A stretch of 43,683 nucleotides of DNA, from contig NZ_VUNG01000034.1 of assembly GCF_009695775.1 (NCBI RefSeq), positions 1-43,683 on the forward strand, written 5' to 3'. Below the pieces are notes generated by a model. It saw only the letters and a program-made list of their open reading frames with translations, was not told where the DNA came from and ran no database searches. Positions 1-9,716 of the stretch are shown here, one piece after another. Position numbers and translations under genes: made by a program. This DNA is from Hallella mizrahii (GTDB taxonomy: Bacteria; Bacteroidota; Bacteroidia; Bacteroidales; Bacteroidaceae). The first letter of the stretch is position 1, and each line of letters begins with the position of its first letter.

Positions 1-23
1 GTTTCTTGTGTACGAACATGATG

Positions 24-55
24 CAAAGATAGCTTGCGCCACCCAAAAATCCAAA
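24..55 (-). promoter_or_regulatory. Promoter leaving the left edge
   Basis: On the minus strand TTTG (52-55), a 20-base spacer and TATCTTTG (24-31) form a full Bacteroidota sigma-ABfr-type promoter directed out of the window. An ATG lies only four bases after the -7 box (18-20) and opens a frame that runs off the edge, so the gene itself cannot be identified. If that ATG is used the mRNA would be nearly leaderless. Confidence 0.6.
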
Positions 56-92
56 TACAAAGTGTCACTTTATTGATTTTTAATGATTTACG

Positions 93-104
93 GCCGTTAA
101 CGGC
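93..104. repeat. 12-bp perfect palindrome GCCGTTAACGGC
   Basis: A perfect palindrome lies upstream of the promoter that leaves the window and downstream of the stop of the neighbouring lipoprotein gene. It could be an operator or part of a terminator. No T-tract is attached, so its role is unknown. Confidence 0.35.
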
Positions 105-140
105 TATTAACGTGGAAAACAGGATAGATATGATGAAGGA

Positions 141-494
141 TTATTTTAACCTATAATGAAGTTCTACAGGAGTGGTGCCAGAAACTTCACGAATGAACTT
201 GTTGTTAACAAATAATTGTATAGTTATCGTTGCCTTCTTGTCTTCCTTGCATGTAACAATCAATTCAGTGGAGTAACTCTTAGTATAAAAAGTCGTTTCA
301 TAATCGTTTATTGCAATTACAGGGGTATCACCGCCATCCCAGATGCTCATGTGAGCTATGGGATTATTATTGTGGACTTTATATTTCACACAGTTCACTT
401 GATCCTCTATGTCTTCCGTGTCTTCACAAGATATATTTATCGACATGAAAAGAATGCAGAATGAAAATATTATTAACTTTCTGATAGTATTCAT
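141..494 (-). CDS. Small lipoprotein of unknown function
   Basis: The 117-residue product begins with a lipoprotein signal peptide: MNTIRK, a hydrophobic stretch, then a lipobox ending in Cys at about residue 23 (NISC) followed by acidic residues. The mature part is about 95 residues, rich in Thr, Ile and Val, and probably a small beta-sandwich. I do not recognise a family. The gene follows the next lipoprotein gene on the same strand after 15 bases, so the two are probably one transcript. Base composition is AT-rich compared with secA nearby, as is common for accessory surface proteins. The lipid anchor and envelope location are well supported; the function is not. Confidence 0.7.
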   Translation of the reverse strand: MNTIRKLIIFSFCILFMSINISCEDTEDIEDQVNCVKYKVHNNNPIAHMSIWDGGDTPVIAINDYETTFYTKSYSTELIVTCKEDKKATITIQLFVNNKFIREVSGTTPVELHYRLK

Positions 495-509
495 CTTCTG
501 ATAAATTTT

Positions 510-746
510 CTAACGTTCAAGAGATTGTCTATAAGAACGTAGTGACTCCGAGTCTTTGAATCTCAAAGCCACTTGTCCCATCGTATTCGAGGCTCTTGTT
601 TGAAGATTAACAATTTTTCCATGACTTACCATGACAGTAGATACTGCTGGTAAGGAGTTTGCTGTCTTGAAAGGCAGTTGTTCGTCGTTTTCACATGCTG
701 CCAGCATAATGACAAACAACAGAGCCATAAAGAGTTTTTTTATCAT
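510..746 (-). CDS. Very small lipoprotein of unknown function
   Basis: The 78-residue product starts MIKKLFMALLFVIMLAAC, a textbook short lipoprotein signal peptide with Cys at residue 18 and Glu, Asn, Asp after it. The mature chain is only about 60 residues with no recognisable fold. It is the first gene of a two-gene minus-strand unit with the 117-residue lipoprotein (15-base gap). A plus-strand frame over its start has no coding character and was not called. Membrane lipoprotein status is seen in the sequence; any role is unknown. Confidence 0.65.
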   Translation of the reverse strand: MIKKLFMALLFVIMLAACENDEQLPFKTANSLPAVSTVMVSHGKIVNLQTRASNTMGQVALRFKDSESLRSYRQSLER

Positions 747-1063
747 AAAAATATTCTTGGTATTTTTTGTCTTTTACTCCCTAAGACTTAAAAAAAGCAT
801 TATTACTTACTCGCTTTTCTTTTTTAACATTTCTTTTCTTTACTTTTTGTTCTTACTCTTCTGTCCTAAGACTATAAGAACATCAGCGAAGAAACCGGAA
901 GAGACAAATATATCAATTACATTAATCATTTAAAAGAAATCCCTACCAGCCCACAGAACGGCAAACTTGTTTCCGCAGTATAGGCTTGGGATTCTTCCAT
1001 CGCTTTCACCACATCGTCACAACCTCCATAATGACAAGCTGCATGGGATAACTATCAAATGGA
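747..1063. other. Intergenic region with a possible gene remnant
   Basis: This 317-base stretch separates the lipoprotein pair from the ABC ATPase gene. The part at 760-930 is strongly T-rich on the plus strand and should hold the lipoprotein promoter, but no clean TAnnTTTG box was found. On the minus strand 926-1051 is an open frame of about 41 codons without an upstream start; its middle reads AMEESQAYTAETSLPFCG and looks protein-like. It could be the 3' stub of a deleted gene. This is a weak call. Confidence 0.3.
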
Positions 1064-1867
1064 TCACACCTTGAAATATTCATTGAGAGCCGTCAAAGCC
1101 TGTTGGTTATCGTTGGCAAGATCCTCGATAACCTGTCCATTCTCTAAGAGCACAATGCGGGTAGAGACATCGACAAGATGCTGGAGATTGTGGCTGCTGA
1201 TGAGGATAGTGGCACCCGTGAAGCGATGATAGTCGAGCAAGAGCTTCTTTAGAAAATTCTGCCCCGTAGGATCCAGAAAGTTAAACGGCTCGTCGAGAAC
1301 CAAGAGTTCAGGCCTCGAGAGCATAGCAGCTATGATGCCCACCTTCTGTTTGTTGCCGGCACTGAAGTCACGGATAAATTTTTTCTGATCAAAGATCTGT
1401 CCCTCTGCAAACTCCTTGAATCCCCGCACAAGCGGATCATCGCTGGAATTCCAGTCCATAGGGGGAAGCCCTTGTATCTTGACAATAAAGTCGAAATACT
1501 CCTCGACAGTCAGAAAGTCGATGAGGAAGGTGTCGTCGATGAAGGCTCCAGTCATCCGCTTCCATTCCTCACTCTTCGCTGGATCGATGCTCTTACTTAT
1601 CAGATCAGAGTGCTCAGCAGACTGAGAAGGCTGCGAAGACAGAGGAGAGGCAGAGAACAGAGAGTGAGGATCACCTTGTGGTGTAAGCAACACCGAACCG
1701 GAGTCAGCCCGCAGTAAGTCGAGCATCAGCCGGAAGAGTGTTGTCTTTCCGGCACCGTTGTTGCCCACAAGCCCGATCATCTCGCCATCTCCGATCAGAA
1801 GTTGCGGGATGTTCACGGCAATCTTTTCACCAAAGGATTTAGACAGTTGATGGAGTTGAATTTTCAT
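1064..1867 (-). CDS. ABC transporter ATP-binding protein (orphan)
   Basis: This is a 267-residue ABC ATPase. Visible motifs are Walker A (GNNGAGKTT, about residues 36-44), a signature that reads FSAGNKQK instead of LSGGQ, Walker B with catalytic Glu (LLVLDEPFNFLD) and an H-loop (ISSHNLQHL). Between Walker A and the signature there is a Ser/Pro-rich insertion (about 62-105). The Q-loop region reads AFIDDTFL, without the usual Gln. No permease gene is adjacent: the next gene downstream is a lipoprotein more than 300 bases away. The gene lies just after the secA terminator, leaving about 30 bases for its own promoter. It probably energises a type-2 exporter encoded elsewhere; substrate unknown. 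Confidence 0.85.
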   Translation of the reverse strand: MKIQLHQLSKSFGEKIAVNIPQLLIGDGEMIGLVGNNGAGKTTLFRLMLDLLRADSGSVLLTPQGDPHSLFSASPLSSQPSQSAEHSDLISKSIDPAKSEEWKRMTGAFIDDTFLIDFLTVEEYFDFIVKIQGLPPMDWNSSDDPLVRGFKEFAEGQIFDQKKFIRDFSAGNKQKVGIIAAMLSRPELLVLDEPFNFLDPTGQNFLKKLLLDYHRFTGATILISSHNLQHLVDVSTRIVLLENGQVIEDLANDNQQALTALNEYFKV

Positions 1868-1895
1868 ATTCCGTGCTTGAAATCAGTGACACATT

Positions 1896-1924
1896 GAAAA
1901 AGGGTCGGCACAGTTGCCGACCCT
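1896..1924 (-). terminator. Rho-independent terminator of secA
   Basis: A perfect 10-bp stem (AGGGTCGGCA, 1901-1910, with TGCCGACCCT, 1915-1924) and a 4-base loop are followed on the minus strand by TTTTT. It lies right after the secA stop codon and before the ABC ATPase gene, so it separates the two transcription units. Confidence 0.85.
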
Positions 1925-1947
1925 AATAGATGAGAGGTCAAGGATTA

Positions 1948-4900
1948 TCATAATCCTTTACCATGACAGTTCTTGAATTTCTTACCACTACCACATGGGC
2001 AGGGATCGTTTGGACGCGGCATCTTTTCGCGGATGATAGGCTGCCGATGCTGCTCAGCTCCCCCTCGGGTGTCTTGCTGTGCTGCCTGTTGCTGTGCGCG
2101 CTCGATCTCGTCGATGTCGTCTTTCTGCTCCTGATAACGCTGTGCATGCTCCTCAGGTGCAGCTTCCTGTACCTGCTGGCTCTGTACCTGCACAGGGATC
2201 TGGCCTCGCATGAGGAAGCTGGCTACACGGGTGTTCATGTCATCGATCATAGAATCCCAAAGTTTGGCACTCTCGAGTTTGAATACCAACAACGGATCCT
2301 TTTGCTCGTACGATGCGTTCTGCACGCTATGGCGCAACTCATCGAGCTGGCGGAGGTTCTCCTTCCAGTCGTCATCAATGATGTGGAGCATGACAAACTT
2401 CTCAAACTCCTTGACCACGTTCTTGGCCTCGGTCTCATAAGCCTCCTTAAGGTTGACACGCAGGTTAACCACATGACGTCCGTCGGTGATAGGCACGAGG
2501 ATATACTGATAAACATCGCCCTGTGTCTCGTAGACCTGCTTGATGACAGGATAGGCGTCACTTTGTATGCGGTCGGTCTTGCGTTTGAAGGCAGCCATGG
2601 CATCCTGGAAGGCGCGCTCCTCGAGGTCACCCTTGGACGTGCTTTCGTATTCAGCCTCATCGAAAGGTATCTCCATGGAGAGCACCTCAAAGAAACTCTC
2701 CTTGGCTCCCTTGAAATCGTTGTTTTCGATGATGTTGACCACACGATCCCATAGCACGTTAGCGATATCCATGCCGATACGCTCACCCATCAGGGCGTGG
2801 CGGCGCTTCTCGTAGATGACACTACGCTGCTTGTTCATCACGTCGTCGTATTCGAGCAGATGCTTACGGATACCGAAGTTGTTCTCCTCGACCTTCTTCT
2901 GTGCACGCTCAATGCTGCGTGAGATCATCGGACTCTCGATACGCTCGCCGTCCTCGAAACCGAGTCGGTCCATCACCTTGGCGATGCGCTCAGAACCGAA
3001 CTTACGCATCAGGTCGTCCTCCAAAGAGACATAGAAGACAGAAGATCCCGGATCACCCTGACGTCCGGCACGACCACGCAACTGGCGGTCGACACGACGG
3101 CTCTCGTGACGTGTGGTGCCAATGATGGCGAGACCGCCAGCGGCCTTAACTTCAGGTGTAAGCTTGATATCGGTACCACGACCTGCCATATTGGTGGCAA
3201 TGGTGACGGCACCGAGCATCCGCTCCTCATTATGAATATTGTCCTCGGCTCTCTGTCCTTTGAGGCTTGTGTCTGCGCCTTTGACACCTTTGTCAGCAGC
3301 GTCGATAAGTTGCTGCTCATAGCGCAATGTGGTCGGCTTGTCGGTGAAGGCACGGCCGTCGCTGGCCACCCACACCATACCCTTGGTGCTCTTACCTGCC
3401 TCAGCAACGATCATAGCCTCCTTCTGATGGAGTTTGGCGTTGAGGACCTGATGAGGAATCTTGCGCATGGTCAGCATCTTGGAGAGCAGCTCACTGATCT
3501 CGACCGATGTAGTACCCACCAGGCTCGGACGGCCCTGGACACGCATGTTCTCGATTTCCTCGATGACAGCGCGGTATTTCTCGCGATTGGTCTTATAGAC
3601 ACGGTCATCCATATCGTTGCGAATGACAGGCTTGTTGGTAGGAATCTCGACCACATCGAGCTTGTAGATATCCCAGAACTCACCGGCCTCAGTGCTGGCG
3701 GTACCAGTCATACCAGCAAGCTTATGATACATACGGAAGTAGTTCTGCAGCGTGATGGTGGCAAAGGTCTGTGTGGCAGCCTCCACCTTGACATGTTCCT
3801 TGGCCTCAATGGCCTGATGGAGACCGTCGCTCCAGCGACGTCCTTCCATGATACGTCCGGTCTGCTCATCGACAATCTTCACCTCACCGTCCATGACGAC
3901 ATATTCATCGTCTTTGTTGAACATGGTGTAAGCCTTTAGCAACTGCTGCAACGTATGGACTCTATCACTCTGTACAGCATAATGGTTGAGCAGATCATCC
4001 TTTTTGTCGAGACGGTCCTGGTCGCTCAACGTCTTGTCGCCCTCAAGGGCAGAGAGCTCTGCGGCGATATCTGGGAGCACAAAGAGGTTTTTGTCGTTGA
4101 CCTGCTTAGAGAGCCAATCTGTACCCTTGTCGGTAAGGTCGGCACTGTTGAGCTTTTCGTCGACGACGAAATAGAGAGGTTCAATGGCCTGTGGCATCAG
4201 ACGGTTGTTGTTCTCCATATAGATCTCCTCGGTCTTCTGCAGACCAGCCTTGATGCCTTCCTCAGAGAGATATTTGATAAGTGCCTTGTTCTTAGGCAAT
4301 GCCTTGTAAGAGCGGAAGAGGCAGAGGAATCCGTCCTCAATCTCCTTCTGATCGTTTTTCTCACGACCCTCAGTGATCTTCTGTCGTGCCTCAGCCAGGA
4401 GCTCAGTGGCCTGCTTACGCTGCACCTCGTAGAGGCGCTCTACCAGCGGCTGGTACTCCTCATACATCTGGTCGTCGCCCTTGGGGATAGGACCAGAGAT
4501 GATCAGCGGAGTACGGGCATCATCGATGAGCACGGAGTCTACCTCATCGACGATGGCGAAGTTGTGGCGTCGCTGTACCAAATCGCTTGGTGAGAGAGCC
4601 ATATTGTCGCGAAGATAATCGAATCCAAACTCGTTGTTGGTACCGAAAGTGATGTCGGCCTGATAAGCTTTGCGGCGTGCGGGGGAGTTGGGCTGATGCT
4701 TGTCGATACAGTCGACCGAAAGTCCATGGAACTCATAGAGGGGTCCCATCCACTCAGAGTCACGCTTAGCCAGATAGTCGTTGACGGTGACCATGTGCAC
4801 ACCGTTGCCGGTCAAGGCATTGAGGAACACGGGCAGGGTACCCACAAGGGTCTTACCCTCACCTGTGGCCATCTCGGCGATCTTACCCTGATGGAGGGCG

Positions 4901-5445
4901 ATACCACCGAAGAGCTGCACGTCGTAGTGGACCATGTTCCATTTGATCTTGTTGCCACCGGCTGTCCATTCATTGTGATAGATGGCCTTGTCGCCGTCGA
5001 TGGTGATGAAGTCGTTGGCTGGGTTGGCAGCAAGTTCACGGTCGAAATCCGTAGCAGTGACCACGGTTTCCTCGTTCTCGGAAAAGCGGCGTGCCGTGTC
5101 CTTGACAATACTGAAGGCGACGGGCATCACCTCGTTGAGTGCATTCTCCAAGGCATCAAGCATCTCCTTGTCCTGCTTATCGATCTCGTTGAAGATCGGT
5201 TCACGCTCGTCGATAGGAGTCTCTTCAATCTTAGCCTTGAGTTCAGCGATTTTCTCCTGATAGGGTTTGGCAGCTCCCTGTACATAGTCACGGATTTCTT
5301 TTGACTTGGCTCGGAGCTCATCATTGCTCAACTTGGCGATATCAGGATATGCTTGCTTGACTTTCTCAACCAGTGGCTGAATAAGCTTCATATCACGGCT
5401 TGACTTATCGCCGAAGAGCGACTTTAAGATTTTGTTGAAATTCAT
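1948..5445 (-). CDS. secA: Protein translocase ATPase SecA
   Basis: SecA is the motor that pushes unfolded preproteins through SecYEG at the inner membrane. The 1165-residue product has the whole SecA architecture: helicase-like domain 1 with Walker A (GEGKTL) and [15 protein letters not shown], the preprotein cross-linking domain, domain 2 with GTDIKL and [14 protein letters not shown], the helical scaffold, and a zinc-binding tail ([15 protein letters not shown]). It is longer than E. coli SecA (901 residues), as usual in Bacteroidota, because of insertions in the N-terminal half and a Gln/Glu-rich linker before the zinc tail. It appears to be transcribed alone, from a promoter near 5501, and ends at a strong terminator. 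Several long antisense frames over it are shadows. Confidence 0.99.
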   Translation of the reverse strand: MNFNKILKSLFGDKSSRDMKLIQPLVEKVKQAYPDIAKLSNDELRAKSKEIRDYVQGAAKPYQEKIAELKAKIEETPIDEREPIFNEIDKQDKEMLDALENALNEVMPVAFSIVKDTARRFSENEETVVTATDFDRELAANPANDFITIDGDKAIYHNEWTAGGNKIKWNMVHYDVQLFGGIALHQGKIAEMATGEGKTLVGTLPVFLNALTGNGVHMVTVNDYLAKRDSEWMGPLYEFHGLSVDCIDKHQPNSPARRKAYQADITFGTNNEFGFDYLRDNMALSPSDLVQRRHNFAIVDEVDSVLIDDARTPLIISGPIPKGDDQMYEEYQPLVERLYEVQRKQATELLAEARQKITEGREKNDQKEIEDGFLCLFRSYKALPKNKALIKYLSEEGIKAGLQKTEEIYMENNNRLMPQAIEPLYFVVDEKLNSADLTDKGTDWLSKQVNDKNLFVLPDIAAELSALEGDKTLSDQDRLDKKDDLLNHYAVQSDRVHTLQQLLKAYTMFNKDDEYVVMDGEVKIVDEQTGRIMEGRRWSDGLHQAIEAKEHVKVEAATQTFATITLQNYFRMYHKLAGMTGTASTEAGEFWDIYKLDVVEIPTNKPVIRNDMDDRVYKTNREKYRAVIEEIENMRVQGRPSLVGTTSVEISELLSKMLTMRKIPHQVLNAKLHQKEAMIVAEAGKSTKGMVWVASDGRAFTDKPTTLRYEQQLIDAADKGVKGADTSLKGQRAEDNIHNEERMLGAVTIATNMAGRGTDIKLTPEVKAAGGLAIIGTTRHESRRVDRQLRGRAGRQGDPGSSVFYVSLEDDLMRKFGSERIAKVMDRLGFEDGERIESPMISRSIERAQKKVEENNFGIRKHLLEYDDVMNKQRSVIYEKRRHALMGERIGMDIANVLWDRVVNIIENNDFKGAKESFFEVLSMEIPFDEAEYESTSKGDLEERAFQDAMAAFKRKTDRIQSDAYPVIKQVYETQGDVYQYILVPITDGRHVVNLRVNLKEAYETEAKNVVKEFEKFVMLHIIDDDWKENLRQLDELRHSVQNASYEQKDPLLVFKLESAKLWDSMIDDMNTRVASFLMRGQIPVQVQSQQVQEAAPEEHAQRYQEQKDDIDEIERAQQQAAQQDTRGGAEQHRQPIIREKMPRPNDPCPCGSGKKFKNCHGKGL

Positions 5446-5500
5446 TTATCTTGTCTGTTATTTATTACGATAAGGAATAGGAGCGAACGGGTCGCCCTTG

Positions 5501-5508
5501 CAAAATTA
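5501..5508 (-). promoter_or_regulatory. Probable secA -7 box (TAATTTTG)
   Basis: On the minus strand TAATTTTG fits TAnnTTTG and lies about 55 bases before the secA ATG. No clear -33 TTTG is seen at the expected distance. Confidence 0.45.
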
Positions 5509-5594
5509 ATAAGTTTTTCTGAAAAATTACCACCATTTACCATATATTTGCGTATAGGTGGAAAGAATTTCCCTTGGTACTATCAATGGAGTGC

Positions 5595-6998
5595 TTAAAA
5601 CAAGGGAGCGGTGGTGCAGGCGTTGGGAGCCCTGATGCGGATGGCCTTTGCCACAGTGGAAGCCACACAGTCTACACTCACGGGCGTCTTGACGACCTCG
5701 TGAGGCATGTTGCTTCCCAAAAAAATGATGGGGAAAGGCATGAAACCGGCGCTGCTGTAGATGACCTGCTGGGTCTCCTCGTTGAGTAGTTTCCATCCCG
5801 GTGCCACGTCGATGATAATATCGCCACAATTGATGGGATTGTATCCGTTGCGGATCTTGAGAATGTCGTTGTTGCCGGCCATAAGACGCTCGCTGGTATA
5901 GACATCGGCGACGCCGGCATTCTGAATGAGAAAGTCTTGGCTGCGACCAAGGATCTCACTCATTGCTATACGTTTCTGCTCGATGAGCTTATGATTGAGA
6001 TATAACTCATTGCCATAGTATTGCTCGACATATCTACCCTGGCCATAGATGGCACTGAGATACACGTTAAGCAGATTGGCCGTGCGATTGATATAGAAAG
6101 TACCTGTCGGTACACGATATTTATCCAAGTTCTTGCGGGCTTCGTCGGAGTACCCGGTGGAGGTGACGACGAACAACACTTTGTCTTTGCCCACGCGCTG
6201 CTCCACCCCCGAGATGAGAGTGGCCAAGGTATGGTCAAGCTGCATGTACACGCTCTCCATGCACGTTTGCCAACTTTCGTTCTCCTTACCCTTGGCACGT
6301 GCTGCCGACAGGGTGACATAAAGCAGGTCGGGCATCTCGTCGCGCCCCATTGCCGCAGAAGTCACAGCCTGCAACGACACAGATACCACGTTGTCGTTGG
6401 TCAACGCCTGCACACGGCCTTGCTGCGGATGAAGCGTATTATAGGCTTTGAGCCATGCGGGCAAGGAAGTACTATAGTACTTTGAACCTGTCCACGTACC
6501 GTTATCGCCCAGCCAAAAAGCACCGTCGGCTGCATGCCCTGCCGACAGAATGGCCGACTCCTTGTCTTGAGAAAAGCTATAGACAATGGCAGTGCCGTTG
6601 CTGCTCATCTTGAGCTCATCACCCAAAGTAGATGTCAACAGACGCTGCGGTGAACCGCTGTACTTATCATCGGAAATGCAGCTGACTGGACGCAACGTAG
6701 CGCGGTCAAGCCATTGCGTTCCCACAATGCCATTGAAATAAGGCGTGGCTCCGGAAGACAAGGTGGCAGTGGCTGATGAACGGTCAATAGGAGTGAAGGG
6801 ATAGCGTCCTCCCTCATAGACCAATCCCTGCTGCATGAGACGGCGAAAGCCACCCTGACCGTAAAGAGGGTAGAAAGCCTCCATATAGTCGGTGCGCAGC
6901 TGGTCGATGGTCACATTGACCACCAAACGCGGTGCAAGCCCAAAGGCCTGCATCTCAGCGGATGTCAGCGCAGCGATAATGAAAGCTAAATATCTCAT
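5595..6998 (-). CDS. Secreted PafA-like alkaline phosphatase-family protein, probably catalytically dead
   Basis: The 467-residue protein has a signal peptide (about residues 1-19) and the layout of PafA/NPP-type alkaline phosphatases: IDQLRTDY (31-38), the nucleophile loop (about 69-84), GIVG (90-93), AGHAADGAFW (153-162) and an IRAPNACT-like end. Many of the metal and catalytic positions appear changed. The Asn after GIVG is Thr94. The Asp/His segment expected as DYVGH reads SAARAK (231-236), and the TADHG metal motif reads TSTGY (279-283). Only the first Asp (D32) is plainly kept. It may be a non-enzymatic binding or structural protein. It starts 3 bases after the DUF4105 gene, so the two are co-transcribed. 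The fold assignment is firm; loss of activity is inferred from alignment by eye. Confidence 0.8.
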   Translation of the reverse strand: MRYLAFIIAALTSAEMQAFGLAPRLVVNVTIDQLRTDYMEAFYPLYGQGGFRRLMQQGLVYEGGRYPFTPIDRSSATATLSSGATPYFNGIVGTQWLDRATLRPVSCISDDKYSGSPQRLLTSTLGDELKMSSNGTAIVYSFSQDKESAILSAGHAADGAFWLGDNGTWTGSKYYSTSLPAWLKAYNTLHPQQGRVQALTNDNVVSVSLQAVTSAAMGRDEMPDLLYVTLSAARAKGKENESWQTCMESVYMQLDHTLATLISGVEQRVGKDKVLFVVTSTGYSDEARKNLDKYRVPTGTFYINRTANLLNVYLSAIYGQGRYVEQYYGNELYLNHKLIEQKRIAMSEILGRSQDFLIQNAGVADVYTSERLMAGNNDILKIRNGYNPINCGDIIIDVAPGWKLLNEETQQVIYSSAGFMPFPIIFLGSNMPHEVVKTPVSVDCVASTVAKAIRIRAPNACTTAPLF

Positions 6999-7001
6999 TC
7001 T

Positions 7002-8249
7002 TTATATTATTTTCTTATTAGTATTTAGAGAGGAAGCGTATTTGCCTTTGGCATGAACGCAATAATTGACGATACATCTGTCCAACAAACATAATGCCAA
7101 AATGTTCATCCCCGACGCATAATCTTGTAAGAGGTTGCCGACGAAGAACAGTAAAATACAGACAGTAAACACCGTCCACCATATACTGTACTGACTTCTC
7201 CGGCTCTTTCTCACTACTGAATAAAAGGCGATGAGCGACAGGGGATTGAGCAACAGTATCTGTAAATTAAGGCTGACTGTCGGATGTTTGGAGAAGATCA
7301 TCAGAAACAACACGAAACCAGCCAATCCGTCGGCCAGCAACAAAGCCAGATCGATGCCCCAATAGATTTTTTTTCTACGGTATTCTCTCACGCTGGCAAG
7401 CACCACCACCAGTGTCAGTATAGAGATGACAACCCTCGGTGTGAAGATATCGAAGATGGAGCTACCCGTCGCTGGTGTCTGAGCCTCAAGTACCGTCCAA
7501 GTACTGTCAACAAGATCTGCCGGAGACTGGTGCTCGCGGAAGACCTTTGCCGAAGCGAAGGAAGCTCGCAAAGAGTCGGGAAGAAACTGCTGCTGACGCA
7601 GCGTCGTCTGTCGGTCGGCTTTCACTCCCAACAGCAGGTCACAGCCAAAGCTGTCCCACGGGTGCTGCTCATCCCACTGGTGCACCATAGCGCGGTAGGA
7701 ACTCGTCACGGACGCATTGACACGATAACCCACGTGACCATGTATATGGTCAATGATCATGTCACGTGCTCTTGACGAACAATTGTCATAGAAGAAATTG
7801 TAACGGTATACCTTGTTCTCGGGCCGGGCATTGAGAGCCAACGCATTGATGATATCGAGTTTTTCTTGCCGTGTGAGCCTGATACGCTGCTCGACGACTC
7901 CTCTTCCCTCTTCGGTATATTCCTCCATGAAGAGATCAAAAGGGTAAATACCCATTTCGTAGTCGCAAAGCCCGAAGACGAAGCGAGGTATGAAATAGGG
8001 TGTATGATAATTGAACAAGCCATAGTTGACCGCTACGTCCTGCCCTGTTGCCGCGTCATGAACGCGGATCGCTGTATGTCCAAATAAGCTGTAAATCTCT
8101 TTCCCCGGTGAACAGGTGAGTAGTCCAATCTCCACACTGTCCATTTCCTGCAACTGTCTTGGCGATGATTCTTGCGCACAAAGGTTTGTCGTTAAGAAAA
8201 CCAAAACAGCGAGAAAAACAACTCGTAAATTTAGCTTTAAACGTTTCAC
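7002..8249 (-). CDS. DUF4105 (Lnb-like) membrane-anchored protein
   Basis: This protein has an N-terminal secretion signal, a DUF4105 domain and five or so hydrophobic segments in the C-terminal 130 residues. DUF4105 is related to the periplasmic domain of the lipoprotein N-acyltransferase Lnb. Family landmarks are LLTCSPG, LFGHTAIRV, NYGLFNY and YNFFYDNCSSRARD, whose Cys is the likely active residue. I place the start at GTG 8249: a -7 box (8254-8261) lies between it and the ATG at 8276, and the GTG gives a normal signal peptide. It shares an operon with the degenerate phosphatase gene. A role in envelope lipid or lipoprotein processing is inferred from the family. Confidence 0.8.
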   Translation of the reverse strand: MKRLKLNLRVVFLAVLVFLTTNLCAQESSPRQLQEMDSVEIGLLTCSPGKEIYSLFGHTAIRVHDAATGQDVAVNYGLFNYHTPYFIPRFVFGLCDYEMGIYPFDLFMEEYTEEGRGVVEQRIRLTRQEKLDIINALALNARPENKVYRYNFFYDNCSSRARDMIIDHIHGHVGYRVNASVTSSYRAMVHQWDEQHPWDSFGCDLLLGVKADRQTTLRQQQFLPDSLRASFASAKVFREHQSPADLVDSTWTVLEAQTPATGSSIFDIFTPRVVISILTLVVVLASVREYRRKKIYWGIDLALLLADGLAGFVLFLMIFSKHPTVSLNLQILLLNPLSLIAFYSVVRKSRRSQYSIWWTVFTVCILLFFVGNLLQDYASGMNILALCLLDRCIVNYCVHAKGKYASSLNTNKKII

Positions 8250-8253
8250 GATG

Positions 8254-8261
8254 CAAAAATA
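8254..8261 (-). promoter_or_regulatory. -7 box TATTTTTG directly upstream of the DUF4105 gene
   Basis: On the minus strand TATTTTTG is followed after four bases by GTG (8247-8249). Transcription from it would start at or beside that GTG, giving a leaderless or near-leaderless message and excluding the ATG at 8276. Confidence 0.5.
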
Positions 8262-8305
8262 CCTTATTATTTTCACTTTCGTGCGTTAATTTCGATTTTT
8301 TTCAA

Positions 8306-8313
8306 TACTTTTG
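8306..8313 (+). promoter_or_regulatory. -7 box TACTTTTG for the outer-membrane protein gene
   Basis: TACTTTTG matches TAnnTTTG and lies about 90 bases before the ATG at 8403. The resulting leader would be about 80 bases. The -33 element is not obvious. Confidence 0.5.
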
Positions 8314-8402
8314 CAGTTGACTTCTGCCAAGACCTGTGTGTAGATCACTGCGGTCGAGGATGGAAGCCACAAGTAAGGATAAACGAATTCGTTAGTAAAC
8401 CA

Positions 8403-9710
8403 ATGAAAAAACAACTCACCGTCATCGCTCTCGCTATGCTCGCCACTACGGGCTGGGCTCAGAGCGGCACCAACTCTCCATATAGCCAATATGGGCTGGG
8501 AACACTTTCTGACCAGTCTACAGGCTTCAATCGCGGCATGAACGGATTGGCCTTAGGCTTCCGGGAGCACAATCAGGTGAACCCTGCCAACCCGGCATCA
8601 TACTCAGCGATCGACAGTCTCTCGTTTATTTTCGATGCCGGCATCTCACTGCAACAGACCAACTTCAAAGAAGGCGGCAGAAAGCTCAATGCCAACAACG
8701 CTGACTTTGAATATGTGGTAGCAGGATTTAGACTGTTCCGCCATTTCGGCGTGAGTTTCGGTCTGCTTCCCTATACCAATATCGGCTACTCCTACTCTAC
8801 CACAACCTCTGTGGGCGACGTCAACAAGACCTACTCATACAATGCCTATAACGGTGAAGGTGGACTCCATCAGGTATATTTGGGCTTTGGTTGGGAACCC
8901 ATCCGCAACTTTTCCATCGGTGTGAACGGGACCTATCTCTATGGTGACTATACACGCACGGTGACCAACAGCTACAGCAACACATCTGCCAATTCTCTCA
9001 TCAAGACATACTCTGCCGACGTGAGAAGCTACAAGCTTGATGCAGGACTGCAATATACATTACCGCTGAGCAAGAAAGACCAACTCACACTGGGCCTGAC
9101 CTATGGCATGGGGCACAACATCAACGGAAAGCCACAAGTGACCATCGTCTCCAGTAACTCTGTCACAGCGGTGGCTGACACCACTACCTATCCTGGCGCT
9201 GGACAAGTGAATTTAAGATTGAGGATTCCAAACACTTTCGGAGCCGGACTCACTTTCAACCACAATAATAAGTTTAAGATTGGAGCCGACTATACACTCC
9301 AGCAATGGGCGAAAATCAGTGCGCCCGAACTGGTTACCGACAACAGCGGCAACATCAGCTATCAGCAGGTGAAAGGATACTATAAGGACCGCCATCAGTT
9401 CACACTCGGCACACAAATCTGTCCCGACGAGTATGGTCGTTCGTTCTTGAAACGCATTCGTTACCGCGCCGGCGTAAGCTATGCTACACCTTATTATTAT
9501 ATAGGCAATCAGGAAGGTCCCAAAGAACTCAGTGCCTCGCTGGGCTTCGGTATCCCCATCGTCAACGGATATAACAACCGCTCACTGCTCAACATCAGTG
9601 CCCAATGGGTCAAGCGTAGTGCCAAGAATCTCATCACGGAAAACACCTTCCGCATCAACGTCGGCATCACATTCAACGAGCAGTGGTTTGCTAAGTGGAA
9701 AGTTCAATAA
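8403..9710 (+). CDS. Outer-membrane beta-barrel protein
   Basis: The 435-residue product has a clear signal peptide (MKKQLTVIALAMLATTGWAQ) and then SPYSQYGLG, an N-terminal motif seen in a common Bacteroidota family of predicted outer-membrane proteins. The rest alternates short polar and aromatic strands (for example FSIGVNGTYLYGDY and YRAGVSYATPYYYIG) and ends in a strand with an aromatic residue, as barrels do. Length and pattern suggest 12-14 strands, distantly like FadL/OmpP1. It is followed after 6 bases by lptC, so it heads an envelope operon. Cargo unknown; possibly linked to LPS or membrane assembly because of its neighbours. Confidence 0.8.
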   Translation: MKKQLTVIALAMLATTGWAQSGTNSPYSQYGLGTLSDQSTGFNRGMNGLALGFREHNQVNPANPASYSAIDSLSFIFDAGISLQQTNFKEGGRKLNANNADFEYVVAGFRLFRHFGVSFGLLPYTNIGYSYSTTTSVGDVNKTYSYNAYNGEGGLHQVYLGFGWEPIRNFSIGVNGTYLYGDYTRTVTNSYSNTSANSLIKTYSADVRSYKLDAGLQYTLPLSKKDQLTLGLTYGMGHNINGKPQVTIVSSNSVTAVADTTTYPGAGQVNLRLRIPNTFGAGLTFNHNNKFKIGADYTLQQWAKISAPELVTDNSGNISYQQVKGYYKDRHQFTLGTQICPDEYGRSFLKRIRYRAGVSYATPYYYIGNQEGPKELSASLGFGIPIVNGYNNRSLLNISAQWVKRSAKNLITENTFRINVGITFNEQWFAKWKVQ

Positions 9711-9716
9711 TAAAAG

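Noticed and set aside
631..933. 100-codon plus-strand frame over the 78-residue lipoprotein
   Set aside because: Phe/Leu-rich from T-rich DNA; no start signal and it overlaps a better gene with a lipoprotein signal.
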